Shown: positions 36,247 through 45,828 of the stretch, in pieces
Layout: every line of letters starts with the position of its first letter
How positions within the stretch are numbered: position 1 is the first letter of the stretch
From: Devosia sp. SL43
GTDB lineage: Bacteria; Pseudomonadota; Alphaproteobacteria; Rhizobiales; Devosiaceae
NCBI RefSeq assembly: GCF_021729885.1
Contig: NZ_CP063401.1
Coordinates: 3,092,501 to 3,156,500 of the forward strand
Direction of reading: 5' to 3'
Length of the DNA stretch: 64,000 nucleotides
Notes under the pieces: model-generated
The model's input: the letters and a program-made list of their open reading frames with translations, nothing else
Databases searched by the model: none
Told to the model about the DNA's origin: nothing
Translations under genes and position numbers: made by a program

Positions 36247-38709
36247 ATGCCTTCTCCCCTGATGACTTTAGCGCGTGGCGATAGCCTCAATGCCTGGGCT
36301 CTTTCGGCAATCGAGGCGCGCCATTTCCCGGGGATACCTGCGGTCGCGCACGATCCGCAGCACTATCGTTACGTGAACGGCTTCGTCGATGTGGGCGACC
36401 TGCCATGCCGCGTCGCGACCTGGCAGGACGTAGCAACACGTACTGTGGCACTGCAGACCGATTGGCCGGTGGAAAGCCTCTACTTGCCGGGCAACAACCG
36501 TGCGGTGGAATTCAGCCAGTTCCAGCATCGGCCGACGCGGCTGACGCGCTGGTGCCGGACGCGCGTCGCGAGCCCTGTTGATCGCTATTGTTCCTTCCGC
36601 CTGTCGACGCGCGGCGGCGTCCATATCTGGGTCGATGGCGAACTGGCGGGGCGCTTCGAGCCCTACACACGCAACAGCACCGAAGAGACGGTGGTTCACC
36701 TGCCGATCAAGGCCGCGGGCAGCGACATAGTGGTGCTCACCGAAGACATGGCCGAGCGCGATGTCATCTGGTTCTTCGAACTGACGCTGCTCGACGACGT
36801 CAAGCTGGACGTGTTCCTGCCCGACGCGAAACTGGGCAATCAGGTCGCGCCCCTCACCGCCCTGGCAAGCCAGGTGCGCGTCCGCGACGAGGTGGTAGGT
36901 GGCCGGGACGAGGTGGTGCTCGAATTCGACGACCCCGCACCAATGGATGTCGACATCCGGGTGCGCGTCGCCGCCACGTCCCACACCCATGCGGGCATGC
37001 TGGATAAGACGCTGACTTTGCCGGCCGGCGCCACCGCGTTGTCGGTTTGCGCCGCCAGCGAACTGCCCGTTGGCTACCATACGATGCCGCTTGTGTTCAT
37101 CGCCGGGGATACGCGGGTAGACCGCACCATCGGCTTTGCTGTGCTGCACCAACCTCAGCCAGCGGCAGTGTCAGGTGATTTGGCGCAGCGAAAGCGCATC
37201 GCCCTCGACCATGCCGCCAGCCACGGCGAAATGCGCATGGGCACGGCAGTGGCGTTGCTGGAAACCGGACGGGGCGGCGACGATCCGCGCCTGCGGCCAA
37301 TCATCGAGGAAACCCTCGCCGCCATCGAAGAGCGGCGCGACTGCGCCGATTTCGTCTCGGTGCCGCTGCTCTGGGCCTATATGCGCCACGCCGCGAAATT
37401 CCCCGACGACCTCAGGCAGCGCAGCGAACGGGCCCTGCTCGATTTCCGCTACTGGGTGGATGAGCCGGGCAATGACGTCATGTGGTTCTGGAGCGAGAAC
37501 CACGCTTTGTGCTTCCACGTCTCCCAGCTTCTGGCCGGGCTGACCTGGCCCGAAGCTACCTTCACGGCCTCAGGCCGCACCGGGCGCGAGCAGTCCGCTT
37601 TGGCGACCGAACGGCTGGGTTTGTGGTTTGATGCCGTCGAGGAGGATGGTCTCGCCGAGTGGAATTCGGCGGCCTACTACCCCGTCGATTTTATCGGCTT
37701 GCTGGCCCTCGCCGAGCTGGCGCCCGAACCCATCTCCGCGCGCGCCCGGGCGCTATGCGACCGCATCTTCACCATGGTCGCGCTGCACACGCTCGAAGGT
37801 GTACCCGCCGGATCGATGGGTCGTGCCTATGACAAGGAATTGCGCGCCGGCCCGCTGACCGAGCTGGCGCCCTTTGCCGCGGTCGCCTTCGGCAAAGGCT
37901 GGCTCAACAGCGGCGTTGCTGCGCTGCCCATGTTTGCAGCCGGTCGGTATGAACCACCGCACGACCTGGCGCGTCTGGTCGAGCCGAAATCCAACGAAGC
38001 CATCGTGGCGCGCTACCGGCAAGGCTATGGTCCGGCGGCGATGCTGACGCTTTACAAGACAAGCCAGGTGCAGCTGTCCACCAACAGTGGCGCCAAGCCG
38101 GGCGGCTATGGCCACCAGCAGCATGTGCTGGACCTGCGCTTTGCCGCTCACCCTATGGCGCGCAGCTGGGTCAATCACCCCGGCGAGGACGATCCCTGGG
38201 GCCAGCGGCGGCCCTCCTACTGGGCCGGCAACGGCAATTTACCCCGCGTCGGTCAGCACCACCATATCGCTATGCTGCTTTACCAGCTCGACCCGCAGGC
38301 GCGTATCCCGTTCACCCATGTCTTCGCCTCGCGCAACGGCGTGGAGCATCACCTGCACGGCGACACCCTCATCCTGCGCGCTGGCGACGCCATGGTGGCC
38401 TATAAGGCGACCGGGCCGCTGGAGGCCATCGTCAAAGGCCCAGGCGCCGGCATCGAATATCGCAACCATGGCCGCCAGCAAGGCTGGGCGACGATCGTGG
38501 CGCAAACCACCGATCTCGCTCGCTTCGCCGCCGAAGTTGAACAATCCCGGCTCAGCCTTGATCCGGAAGCCGGCAAGCTGGTGCTGACGTTGCCAGGCCA
38601 AGCCGAGCATGTTCTCGACTGGTCGCTGGGCCTTCTCGTATCAGGCAAGCCGATCCTGCCCCCGACCCTGGAGAGCGATCCCACGATCGAATTCTTGCCG
38701 TTCGGCTGA
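36247..38709 (+). CDS. Large protein of unknown function, carbohydrate-enzyme-like
   Basis: I do not recognise this protein of about 820 residues. No signal peptide or membrane segment is visible. The first part (to about residue 300) is beta-rich; its segment GGVHIWVDGELAGRF resembles the sugar-binding jelly-roll domains of glycosidases. The middle and later part (about 320-620) is mostly helical, with Trp/His-rich motifs (MWFWSENHALCFHVSQLLAG, AEWNSAAYYPVDFIGLLALA) of the sort found in alpha/alpha-toroid lyases and hydrolases. The C-terminus returns to beta strands. It is last in the importer operon, next to GH38. The start is unsure: ATG 36133 overlaps the DppF stop, but codons 36133-36246 use AGA, ACT and ACA, rare here; 36247 or 36262 look more likely. 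Confidence 0.75.
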   Translation: MPSPLMTLARGDSLNAWALSAIEARHFPGIPAVAHDPQHYRYVNGFVDVGDLPCRVATWQDVATRTVALQTDWPVESLYLPGNNRAVEFSQFQHRPTRLTRWCRTRVASPVDRYCSFRLSTRGGVHIWVDGELAGRFEPYTRNSTEETVVHLPIKAAGSDIVVLTEDMAERDVIWFFELTLLDDVKLDVFLPDAKLGNQVAPLTALASQVRVRDEVVGGRDEVVLEFDDPAPMDVDIRVRVAATSHTHAGMLDKTLTLPAGATALSVCAASELPVGYHTMPLVFIAGDTRVDRTIGFAVLHQPQPAAVSGDLAQRKRIALDHAASHGEMRMGTAVALLETGRGGDDPRLRPIIEETLAAIEERRDCADFVSVPLLWAYMRHAAKFPDDLRQRSERALLDFRYWVDEPGNDVMWFWSENHALCFHVSQLLAGLTWPEATFTASGRTGREQSALATERLGLWFDAVEEDGLAEWNSAAYYPVDFIGLLALAELAPEPISARARALCDRIFTMVALHTLEGVPAGSMGRAYDKELRAGPLTELAPFAAVAFGKGWLNSGVAALPMFAAGRYEPPHDLARLVEPKSNEAIVARYRQGYGPAAMLTLYKTSQVQLSTNSGAKPGGYGHQQHVLDLRFAAHPMARSWVNHPGEDDPWGQRRPSYWAGNGNLPRVGQHHHIAMLLYQLDPQARIPFTHVFASRNGVEHHLHGDTLILRAGDAMVAYKATGPLEAIVKGPGAGIEYRNHGRQQGWATIVAQTTDLARFAAEVEQSRLSLDPEAGKLVLTLPGQAEHVLDWSLGLLVSGKPILPPTLESDPTIEFLPFG

Positions 38710-39318
38710 TCAGGTCGGCTGCTTGCGCAAAACTGCCAGGTTGAAACCCGGGCCGTCGAAGACCAGCTCGAGGCTCATCCACAGCGGGATCAACTGCTCC
38801 ATCGCCCGGCAGGCCCGCAGATCGCCCAGATCGATGATGTCGCGCCAACCGAAGGCCTTGAGCAACGCGGTCACCTCGGCCTTGGCTTGTGCATGATTGC
38901 TGGCGATGAAGACGCTATGGACCACGCCGAGATCGGCTGGATCGACCATCAGATGGGCGCTGACGCTATTGAGCGTCTTGACGACCAGCGCTCCGGGGAA
39001 CGTCCGCTGGATCAGCTCGCCCAACGGATCGACGATGGGCTGGTCGACCGCCGAATTGTAGTTGCTGATATCGATGACGATCTTGCCATCGATGGTGCAG
39101 CCCTTGAGCGTCTCGATGACGAACTCGCCCGGCAGCGCGTTGACCACGATCTGGGCACGCGCGCAGGCCTCGGCATGACTGCCGACCTTCGCGCCAGGCA
39201 AACCCGTCTTGCCATTGCCGGGGTTGCGCGAACCGAACATGACATCGTGACCAAGCGCCGCCAGTTTGCCCCCGACCGCGCTGCCCACCTGACCCGTACC
39301 CAGAACGCCAAACCGCAT
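38710..39318 (-). CDS. NADPH-dependent F420 reductase-like (NAD(P)-binding) protein
   Basis: The 202-residue protein is a single Rossmann domain. It opens MRFGVLGTGQVGSAVGGKLA with the GxGxxG nucleotide site, has SRNP after the second strand (NADP-type), then VNALPGEF and DISNYNSA. It matches the small dinucleotide-binding family that includes F420:NADP oxidoreductase and NADP reductases related to ketopantoate reductase. Bacteria of this group rarely make F420, so the natural substrate is uncertain. ATG 39318 sits 8 bp after GAGGTGG; an ATG at 39324 lies in frame. Its stop abuts that of the unknown gene on the opposite strand (TGATCA). Confidence 0.82.
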   Translation of the reverse strand: MRFGVLGTGQVGSAVGGKLAALGHDVMFGSRNPGNGKTGLPGAKVGSHAEACARAQIVVNALPGEFVIETLKGCTIDGKIVIDISNYNSAVDQPIVDPLGELIQRTFPGALVVKTLNSVSAHLMVDPADLGVVHSVFIASNHAQAKAEVTALLKAFGWRDIIDLGDLRACRAMEQLIPLWMSLELVFDGPGFNLAVLRKQPT

Positions 39319-39502
39319 GATCATCCACCTCGTTATGCCGGCAGCATAGTCTGCAATCTGCAGTTGTGTCCTCCCGCGTGGACAATTTCGCGATCCAACC
39401 CTTGTCAGCTGCAACCGAAACCCATGATGTGCGTTCTGGCATCTGGCCAAAAAATGCCTGCGCCATAGCGCGTTGGCGGGCCATATGCGTTGAGGGGCAG
39501 AA

Positions 39503-42364
39503 TTGACCGACGTTATCGCCGACGACCAGACCGGTGTTTTCGACTTTATGCCGGGTTTTGTGGCCATCCTTCGCGGCCCCGAACACGTCTTCGAATATAC
39601 CAATGACGCCTATCGGGCCCTCGCCGGCATGCGGGAATTCGCTGGTCGGACGGTGCGCGAGGTCTTTCCCGAGCTGACCGGGCAGGGCTTCTACGAGCTG
39701 CTCGACGGCGTCTATACAACCGGCAAACCATTTACCGCCCGCAGCATTCCCGTCACCCTCGACCAAGATGAGGGCGATCGCGTCATCGACCTGCTCTATA
39801 ATCCCATGCGCGACAGGCATGGTCGGATCGACGGCATTTTCGTCGGTGGCTACGACGTCACCGAGGCTTACCGAGCCCAGGAGCGCTGGCGGGTTCTCGC
39901 TGAACTCAGTGACCGGATGCGGGACATGACCAGTCCCGAAGACCTGGTCTATACCGCCTCGGAAATCCTGGGCCGCGCCCTTGGCGTAACCCGCGTCGGT
40001 TTCGGCACCATTGATGCCGACGATGTGCTGCATGTCGATCGCGACTGGAATGCGCCTGGTATCGCCTCGCTGGTCGGCGAGACCCGCATGCGCGACTATG
40101 GCTCGTTCATCGACAGCCTGCGGCGGGGCGAAACCGTTACCATCAATGATACGCGGGATGATCCACGAACGGCGTCGGCAGTCGACGCTATCCTGGCCAA
40201 GAGCGTGCGCTCCTTCGTCAACGTTCCGGTTGTCGAGCATGGCAAGCTGGTGGCCATGCTGCTGGTCAACCATATAGATCCGCGCCAGTGGCGCGAGGAC
40301 GAGCTGACCCTGATCCGCGAGGTCGCCGACCGCGTGCGCACCGGCGTCCAGCGCCTGCGCCATGAAAATGAGCTGCGCCAGAGCGAGGAAGTCTATCGCA
40401 GCCTGTTCGACGCCATCGACGAGGGCTTCTGCATCATCGAGTTCTTCGACGGTCCGCATGGCCCGCTCAGCGACTATGTCCATATCCAGGCCAATGCCGC
40501 CTATGCGCGCCATGCCGGCATTCCCAATGTTGTCGGGCAGAAGCTGCGCGAAATGGTGGGCGATGAGGCCGATGAATGGGTGCGCCGCTATGGCGGCGTG
40601 CTGCGAACCGGCCAGCCGATCCGTTTCGAACAGGAGCTGATCGCCACCGGGCGCCATCTCGAACTGTCCGCCGTACGTATCGAGCCGCCCAGCCGCAAGC
40701 AGGTCGCTGTGCTGTTCCAGGATGTCACCGCGCGTCGCAAGGCCGAGGCGGCCTTGCGTCAGAGCGAGGAGCAGTTTCGTGTCTTTGCGCAGGCGGTGCC
40801 CAACCAGGTGTGGGCCAGTCGACCGGATGGCAACCTCTATTGGTTCAACGATCAGGTCTATGCCTATTCGGGTGAGGCGCCGGGCAGTCTGGATGGCATG
40901 GTCTGGGGGCGCATCGTCCATCCGGACGACCTGGAGGTGGCGGCGCGCAACTGGATCAACGCCCTCAGCGTGGGCGAGATCTACGAAACCGAGTTCCGCA
41001 TCCGGCGTCACGACGGCACCTATCGCTGGTTCCTGGTGCGGGCCGAGCCCGTGCGCGCCAGCGATGGCAGCATATCGCACTGGATCGGCACCAATACCGA
41101 CATAGAGAACACCAAGCGCCAGGCCGAAGAACTGGCCGACCTCAATGCGACGCTTGAGCAGCAGGTCGAAATGCGCACCGCCGAGCTGATGGCGGCCGAG
41201 GAAACACTGCGCCAGGCCCAGAAGATGGAAGCGGTCGGCCAACTCACCGGCGGGCTGGCGCATGACTTCAACAATATCCTGGCCGGCATTGGCGGCAGCC
41301 TGGAAATGATGTCGACGCGGCTGGCACAGGGCCGCATCGGCGATCTCGATCGCTACATTACCGGCGCATCTGGCGCCGCCAGGCGCGCCGCAGGCCTGAC
41401 GCAACGACTGCTTGCCTTCTCGCGCCGGCAGACGCTCGACCCCAAGCCGACCAACCTCAATAGCCTGGTCAATGGCATGCTCGACCTCGTCACCCGCAGC
41501 GTCGGACCGGGCGTTGAGGTCGAGACGGCGGGCGGGGTGGGCCTCTGGACCACCTTCGTCGATGCCGGGCAGCTCGAAAACGCGCTGCTCAACCTCTGCA
41601 TCAATGCCCGCGACGCCATGCCCGATGGCGGCAAGCTCACCATCGAGACCTCCAACCGCTGGATGGATGAGCGATCGGCGAGGGAACGGGGCCTGGCGCC
41701 GGGCCAGTATATCTCGCTCTGCGTCAGCGATACTGGCACCGGCATGTCAGCGGACGTCATTGCCAGGGCTTTCGACCCCTTCTTTACAACCAAGCCCATC
41801 GGGCAGGGCACCGGCCTTGGCCTATCGATGGTCTACGGCTTTGCCGGACAATCGGGCGGCGCGGTGCGCATCTATTCGGAGGCCGGCAAGGGCAGCATGG
41901 TCTGCATCTATCTGCCACGCTTTGCCGGCGAGGCGGAGGTCGATGATGCCGATCTCGGCCTTGCGCCTGACGCGCCCCGTTCGGAGGGGCACGAAACCAT
42001 CCTGGTGGTGGACGACGAGCCCCTGGTTCGCATGATCGCCACCGAGCAACTCGAAGAACTGGGCTATACCGTGCTCGAAGCGGCAGATGGACCGACAGCA
42101 CTCAAGATTCTCAATTCCAACCGGACGATCAATCTGTTGATCACCGATGTCGGCCTGCCCAGCGGCATGAACGGACGGCAGCTCGCCGATGCCGCGCGTG
42201 TCAGCCGCCCGAACCTCGAAGTGCTGTTCATCACCGGTTATGCCGAGAACGCGGTGCTCAATCACGGGCATCTCGATCCGGGCATGCATGTGATGACCAA
42301 ACCGTTCCAGATGGACACTTTCGCCAGGCGGGTTAAGGATCTGATCGCCAAGGACGTGGGCTAG
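39503..42364 (+). CDS. Hybrid sensor histidine kinase with PAS, GAF, PAS, PAS and receiver domains
   Basis: The 953-residue cytoplasmic protein has, in order: PAS (about 10-128), GAF (130-290), PAS (295-420), PAS/PAC (420-545, [17 protein letters not shown]), a coiled segment, HisKA with [20 protein letters not shown], and HATPase ([33 protein letters not shown]). A C-terminal receiver domain starts at about 835 ([13 protein letters not shown], phosphoacceptor Asp in LLITDVGLP). The HDFNN box is typical of the HWE-unrelated, PAS-linked hybrid kinases common in rhizobia. The start is TTG 39503, supported by GAGGGG 6 bp upstream. No partner regulator is adjacent. The signal is unknown and probably intracellular (redox, light or small ligand). 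Confidence 0.9.
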   Translation: MTDVIADDQTGVFDFMPGFVAILRGPEHVFEYTNDAYRALAGMREFAGRTVREVFPELTGQGFYELLDGVYTTGKPFTARSIPVTLDQDEGDRVIDLLYNPMRDRHGRIDGIFVGGYDVTEAYRAQERWRVLAELSDRMRDMTSPEDLVYTASEILGRALGVTRVGFGTIDADDVLHVDRDWNAPGIASLVGETRMRDYGSFIDSLRRGETVTINDTRDDPRTASAVDAILAKSVRSFVNVPVVEHGKLVAMLLVNHIDPRQWREDELTLIREVADRVRTGVQRLRHENELRQSEEVYRSLFDAIDEGFCIIEFFDGPHGPLSDYVHIQANAAYARHAGIPNVVGQKLREMVGDEADEWVRRYGGVLRTGQPIRFEQELIATGRHLELSAVRIEPPSRKQVAVLFQDVTARRKAEAALRQSEEQFRVFAQAVPNQVWASRPDGNLYWFNDQVYAYSGEAPGSLDGMVWGRIVHPDDLEVAARNWINALSVGEIYETEFRIRRHDGTYRWFLVRAEPVRASDGSISHWIGTNTDIENTKRQAEELADLNATLEQQVEMRTAELMAAEETLRQAQKMEAVGQLTGGLAHDFNNILAGIGGSLEMMSTRLAQGRIGDLDRYITGASGAARRAAGLTQRLLAFSRRQTLDPKPTNLNSLVNGMLDLVTRSVGPGVEVETAGGVGLWTTFVDAGQLENALLNLCINARDAMPDGGKLTIETSNRWMDERSARERGLAPGQYISLCVSDTGTGMSADVIARAFDPFFTTKPIGQGTGLGLSMVYGFAGQSGGAVRIYSEAGKGSMVCIYLPRFAGEAEVDDADLGLAPDAPRSEGHETILVVDDEPLVRMIATEQLEELGYTVLEAADGPTALKILNSNRTINLLITDVGLPSGMNGRQLADAARVSRPNLEVLFITGYAENAVLNHGHLDPGMHVMTKPFQMDTFARRVKDLIAKDVG

Positions 42365-42415
42365 AACGACGCGCGCGAATGACGCAGAGTTGGATCGATG
42401 TCTCCGGAGACCACG

Positions 42416-43324
42416 ATGGCCTTCACCCTGCGCCAGCTCCAGTATTTTGTCGCGGTCTGCGAGGCCGGCACGGTCTCGGGCGCTGCCCATACCATTTCCG
42501 TGTCACAGTCTGCTGTGACCGACGCGATCAAGGATCTCGAGCAAGATCTCGGCGTCACCTTGTTCGAGCGGCACCGACGCGGGCTGTTTATCACCAACCG
42601 AGGGCACCAGTTTTATCGTCATGCCGCCCGCATTCTGGGCGATGTCTCCGACGCCCGCCGCAGCTTCGGTGAGGAGGTCCAGCCGGGCGGCGGCACGCTG
42701 CAGCTGGGGGTCACCTCGCTGGTGGCCGGCTACATCCTCTCCGACCTCCTGGCCCGCTATCGCCGCGCGCAGCCTTCGGTGCAGGTGACGGCCATCGAGG
42801 ACAACGGCGATTATCTCGAACACTTGCTGATCGGCGGCGAGCTCGACGTAGCGGTAATGGTCATTTCGAACATGCGCGACCGTGTCGCCTTGCAAGCGGA
42901 AATCTTCGAGACCTCGCCCTATCGGCTGTGGCTGCCGCTGGGTCACCGGCTCGCGGGGGCGGAGATCATCGAACTTTCCGATATTGCCAAGGAGCCCCTG
43001 ATCATGCTGACGGTGGACGAGACCGAGGAGAATACAGGCAAGCTGCTATCGGCGCTGGGGGCACGGCCGCATGTGGCGTTCCGGACCCGTTCGGTGGAGG
43101 CTGTGCGTAGTCTGGTCGCGACCGGGGCAGGGCTGGCCATCCTGCCGGACCTGATCTATCGCCCCTGGTCGCTGGAAGGCGACCGCATTGAAAGCCGCGA
43201 CGTGGCGGGGGCCCTGCCGGTGGTGCAGGTGGGCATGGTCTGGCGCAAGGGCTCGCAACTGCCTCGGGCGGCGCGGGACTTCATTGCCATGGCCCAGGCA
43301 CAACATGCTCGTCATCGATCCTGA
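42416..43324 (+). CDS. LysR family transcriptional regulator of the ydcSTUV-like operon
   Basis: The 302-residue protein has the LysR helix-turn-helix (FTLRQLQYFVAVCEAGTVSG, then ISVSQSAVTDAIKDLEQDLG) and a LysR effector domain with the usual end segments (VATGAGLAILPDLIY). ATG 42416 follows CCGGAGA and starts at the conserved fold; an ATG at 42398 adds six residues. It is upstream of the polyamine-type ABC operon in the same orientation, and a strong LysR-type dyad follows its stop codon. It is probably the operon's regulator, with polyamine or a related compound as inducer. Confidence 0.9.
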   Translation: MAFTLRQLQYFVAVCEAGTVSGAAHTISVSQSAVTDAIKDLEQDLGVTLFERHRRGLFITNRGHQFYRHAARILGDVSDARRSFGEEVQPGGGTLQLGVTSLVAGYILSDLLARYRRAQPSVQVTAIEDNGDYLEHLLIGGELDVAVMVISNMRDRVALQAEIFETSPYRLWLPLGHRLAGAEIIELSDIAKEPLIMLTVDETEENTGKLLSALGARPHVAFRTRSVEAVRSLVATGAGLAILPDLIYRPWSLEGDRIESRDVAGALPVVQVGMVWRKGSQLPRAARDFIAMAQAQHARHRS

Positions 43325-43328
43325 TGTG

Positions 43329-43347
43329 GTATCGGTTTTTCCGATAC
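43329..43347. promoter_or_regulatory. Candidate LysR operator upstream of the ydcS-like gene
   Basis: GTATCGG-TTTTT-CCGATAC is a perfect 7-bp dyad with a 5-bp T spacer. It includes the T-N11-A pattern (ATCGG...CCGAT). It starts 5 bp after the LysR stop codon and about 140 bp before the binding-protein ATG. It could also act as a weak terminator of the LysR transcript, but the T-run is in the loop, not after the stem. Confidence 0.55.
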
Positions 43348-43488
43348 GACCTTTCTAAACAATGCGTTTGCGAAAGTTAACGCCCGTCATAAGCTCTGCT
43401 TCCAAGGGAGCCTCGCGCTCCGCGCCCGCTCCCGAGCGCGACCAGCCTGAAAGGGCCGGTCGGAGACGTTCAGGAACAGGAGACTTCG

Positions 43489-44646
43489 ATGAAATCGATA
43501 CTGAGGACAGGTACCGCGCTCTCGATGGCGGTGCTGTTTTCCGGGCAGGTAACGGCCCAGGAAATGTTGCAAGCTCTCGGCGCGGCCGAAGGCCAGGTCA
43601 GCATCGTGGCCTGGGCTGGCTATATCGAACGCGGTGAAACCGATCCGGCCTTTGATTGGGTCACCGAATTCGAGGCCGCCAGCGGCTGTAAGGTCTCGGT
43701 CAAGACCGCCGCCACCTCCGACGAAATGGTCGCGCTGATGAATGAGGGCGGCTTCGATCTCGTCACCGCCTCCGGCGACGCTTCGCTCCGCCTGATCGCC
43801 GGCGATCGGGTGCAACCGATCAACACCGCGCTGATCCCCAGCTGGTCCACCATCGACGAACGCCTGCAGAATGCGCCGTGGCACACGGTCGATGACGTCC
43901 ACTACGGTACGCCCTATGTGTGGGGCGCCAACGTGCTGATGTACAATACCGAAGTTTTCGGTGACACCCCGCCCACCAGCTGGAACGTGGTATTCGAGGA
44001 GATGACGCTCCCCGACGGCCAATCCAACAAGGGACGCGTGCAGGCCTATGACGGCCCCATTTATGTGGCTGACGCGGCGCTCTACCTGATGAAGCACCAG
44101 CCCGAACTTGGCATCACCGACCCCTATGAACTCAACGAAGACCAGTACAAGGCCGCCCTCGACCTGTTGCGCACCCAGCGCACCCTGGTCGGCCGCTACT
44201 GGCACGATGCCTTCATCCAGATGGACGACTTCACCAATGAAGGCGTGGTCGCGTCCAGCTCCTGGCCGTTCCAGGTGAACGTGCTCAAGGCCGGCGGCGC
44301 GCCAGTGGCCTCCACCTTCCCCGAGGAAGGCATTACGGGCTGGTCCGACACCACCATGCTGCATGCCGACAGCCCCAACCCCAACTGCGCCTATATGTGG
44401 ATGGAGCATTCGCTCTCACCCAAGGTGCAGGGCGACGTGTCGGCCTGGTTCGGCACCGTGCCGTCGGTTCCCGCCGCCTGCACCGGCAATGCCCTGCTCG
44501 GCGACACCGGCTGCGCCACCAACGGCTACGAGAACTTCGACAAGATCAAGTTCTGGCGCACCCCAACTGCCCAGTGCTCGACGGGGGAATGTGTGCCGTA
44601 CTATCGCTGGGTGTCTGATTATGTCGGGGTGATTGGGGGGCGGTGA
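43489..44646 (+). CDS. ydcS: ABC transporter substrate-binding protein, spermidine/putrescine type (YdcS-like)
   Basis: The 385-residue protein has a Sec signal peptide (ILRTGTALSMAVLFSGQVTA, cleavage near residue 23) and a family 1/PotD-type fold (VSIVAWAGYIERGETD, YVWGANVLMYNTEVF). It ends in VPYYRWVSDYVGVIGGR, like E. coli YdcS, which has 381 residues. Four cysteines near the C-terminus (AACTGNALLGDTGC, QCSTGEC) may form disulfides. It heads an operon of the same order as ydcSTUV-patD. The predicted ligand is putrescine or a related amine; in E. coli, YdcS has also been linked to polyhydroxybutyrate synthesis and DNA uptake. Confidence 0.88.
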   Translation: MKSILRTGTALSMAVLFSGQVTAQEMLQALGAAEGQVSIVAWAGYIERGETDPAFDWVTEFEAASGCKVSVKTAATSDEMVALMNEGGFDLVTASGDASLRLIAGDRVQPINTALIPSWSTIDERLQNAPWHTVDDVHYGTPYVWGANVLMYNTEVFGDTPPTSWNVVFEEMTLPDGQSNKGRVQAYDGPIYVADAALYLMKHQPELGITDPYELNEDQYKAALDLLRTQRTLVGRYWHDAFIQMDDFTNEGVVASSSWPFQVNVLKAGGAPVASTFPEEGITGWSDTTMLHADSPNPNCAYMWMEHSLSPKVQGDVSAWFGTVPSVPAACTGNALLGDTGCATNGYENFDKIKFWRTPTAQCSTGECVPYYRWVSDYVGVIGGR

Positions 44647-44665
44647 CCGCTAATCCTTCAGTCGA

Positions 44666-44767
44666 CACCCTCCCCCTTGTGGGGAGGGATCAAGGGTGGG
44701 GGTGGATTGGCCACGATATCGGGGCTCCCATCACCCCCTCCCAACCTCCCCCATCAAGGGGGAGGTG
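44666..44767. repeat. Inverted pair of GC-rich palindromic intergenic repeats
   Basis: Two similar 40-bp copies face each other (44666-44705 and 44728-44767). Each is itself a hairpin: CCCTCCCC/GGGGAGGG at 44668-44688, and ACCTCCCCC/GGGGGAGGT at 44744-44766. The pair fills most of the gap between the ydcS-like gene and the ATPase gene, where it may stabilise the binding-protein mRNA or reduce downstream expression. It resembles short palindromic repeats scattered in alphaproteobacterial genomes. Confidence 0.75.
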
Positions 44768-44832
44768 CCGCGCGGTGCGTGTGGTACACCGGGGACCGAA
44801 GTGACAAGCATAAATTCGTGGCGGACGGAGCG

Positions 44833-45828
44833 ATGACCACCGCCGTATCCCTTTCATCCATCACCCGCCGCTTCGGCGATGTCCTGGCGCTTGACGCCAT
44901 CGATCTCGACATTACCGAGGGTGAGTTCTTCGCCATGCTGGGGCCGTCCGGCTCGGGCAAGACGACCTGCCTGCGCGTCATCGCCGGATTCGAGCAACCG
45001 AGCTCCGGCGAACTCTCCATCTTCGGCCAGCGCGCCGAAACCGTGCCGCCATACAAGCGCAACGTGAATACTGTGTTCCAGGACTATGCGCTGTTTCCCC
45101 ATCTCAACGTCATCGACAACGTCGCCTATTCGCTGATGCTGCGGAAGGTCGAGCGGTCAGAGCGCTACCGCCAGGCCGAGGCGGCGCTGGAAATGGTCAA
45201 ACTGTCAGGCTATGGCGCCCGCCGCCCCAGCCAGCTCTCCGGCGGCCAGCGGCAACGCGTGGCTCTGGCCCGGGCACTGGTCAATCAGCCCAAGGTGCTA
45301 CTGCTCGACGAGCCGCTGGGTGCCCTCGACCTCAAGCTTCGTGAACAGATGCAGGAGGAGCTCAAGAGCCTGCAGAAGCGGCTGGGCATCACCTTTATCT
45401 TCGTCACCCACGACCAGGGCGAAGCCATGTCGATGGCCGACCGCATCGCGGTGTTCAACCTCGGCAAGATCATGCAGGTGGGTACGCCAGAGGAAATCTA
45501 CCTCCGGCCTGCTTCCCGCTTTGTCGCCGACTTCGTCGGCTCCTCCAATGTGCTGCCGCCCGATTTTGTCGCCATGCTGACCGGCCATCCGAGCTGGGCC
45601 AGCCTGCGGCCGGAAGCGGTGACGGTAACGGCAGGGGCGGGCGCGAACCTGAGTGGCACAGTCGTCTCCCGTAACTATCTGGGCGCCACGACGCGGCTCA
45701 CCGTTGATATGGCTGGCCAGCGCATCCACGCCGTCATGCCATCGGGCCCGACCATACCCGCCGAAGGCGATGCGGTGTCAGTCTCGTTCGACCCGACCGC
45801 CCTCCACCGCATGGCGGATACGCGATGA
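44833..45828 (+). CDS. ydcT: ABC transporter ATP-binding protein, polyamine type (YdcT-like)
   Basis: The 331-residue ATPase has Walker A GPSGSGKT, signature LSGGQRQR, Walker B VLLLDEP and switch His in FVTHD. A C-terminal TOBE-type regulatory domain of about 90 residues follows, as in PotA and YdcT (337 residues in E. coli). I placed the start at ATG 44833, after GGACGGAG, since the fold begins at once (AVSLSSITRRFGDVLALD). Earlier in-frame starts would run through the repeat. Its stop overlaps the next permease gene by four bases. Confidence 0.9.
   Translation: MTTAVSLSSITRRFGDVLALDAIDLDITEGEFFAMLGPSGSGKTTCLRVIAGFEQPSSGELSIFGQRAETVPPYKRNVNTVFQDYALFPHLNVIDNVAYSLMLRKVERSERYRQAEAALEMVKLSGYGARRPSQLSGGQRQRVALARALVNQPKVLLLDEPLGALDLKLREQMQEELKSLQKRLGITFIFVTHDQGEAMSMADRIAVFNLGKIMQVGTPEEIYLRPASRFVADFVGSSNVLPPDFVAMLTGHPSWASLRPEAVTVTAGAGANLSGTVVSRNYLGATTRLTVDMAGQRIHAVMPSGPTIPAEGDAVSVSFDPTALHRMADTR

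Noticed and set aside
38966..41404. Open minus-strand frame of 812 codons opposite the hybrid kinase
   Set aside because: It overlaps two well-supported genes and shows a His/Gly-rich composition typical of a shadow frame.
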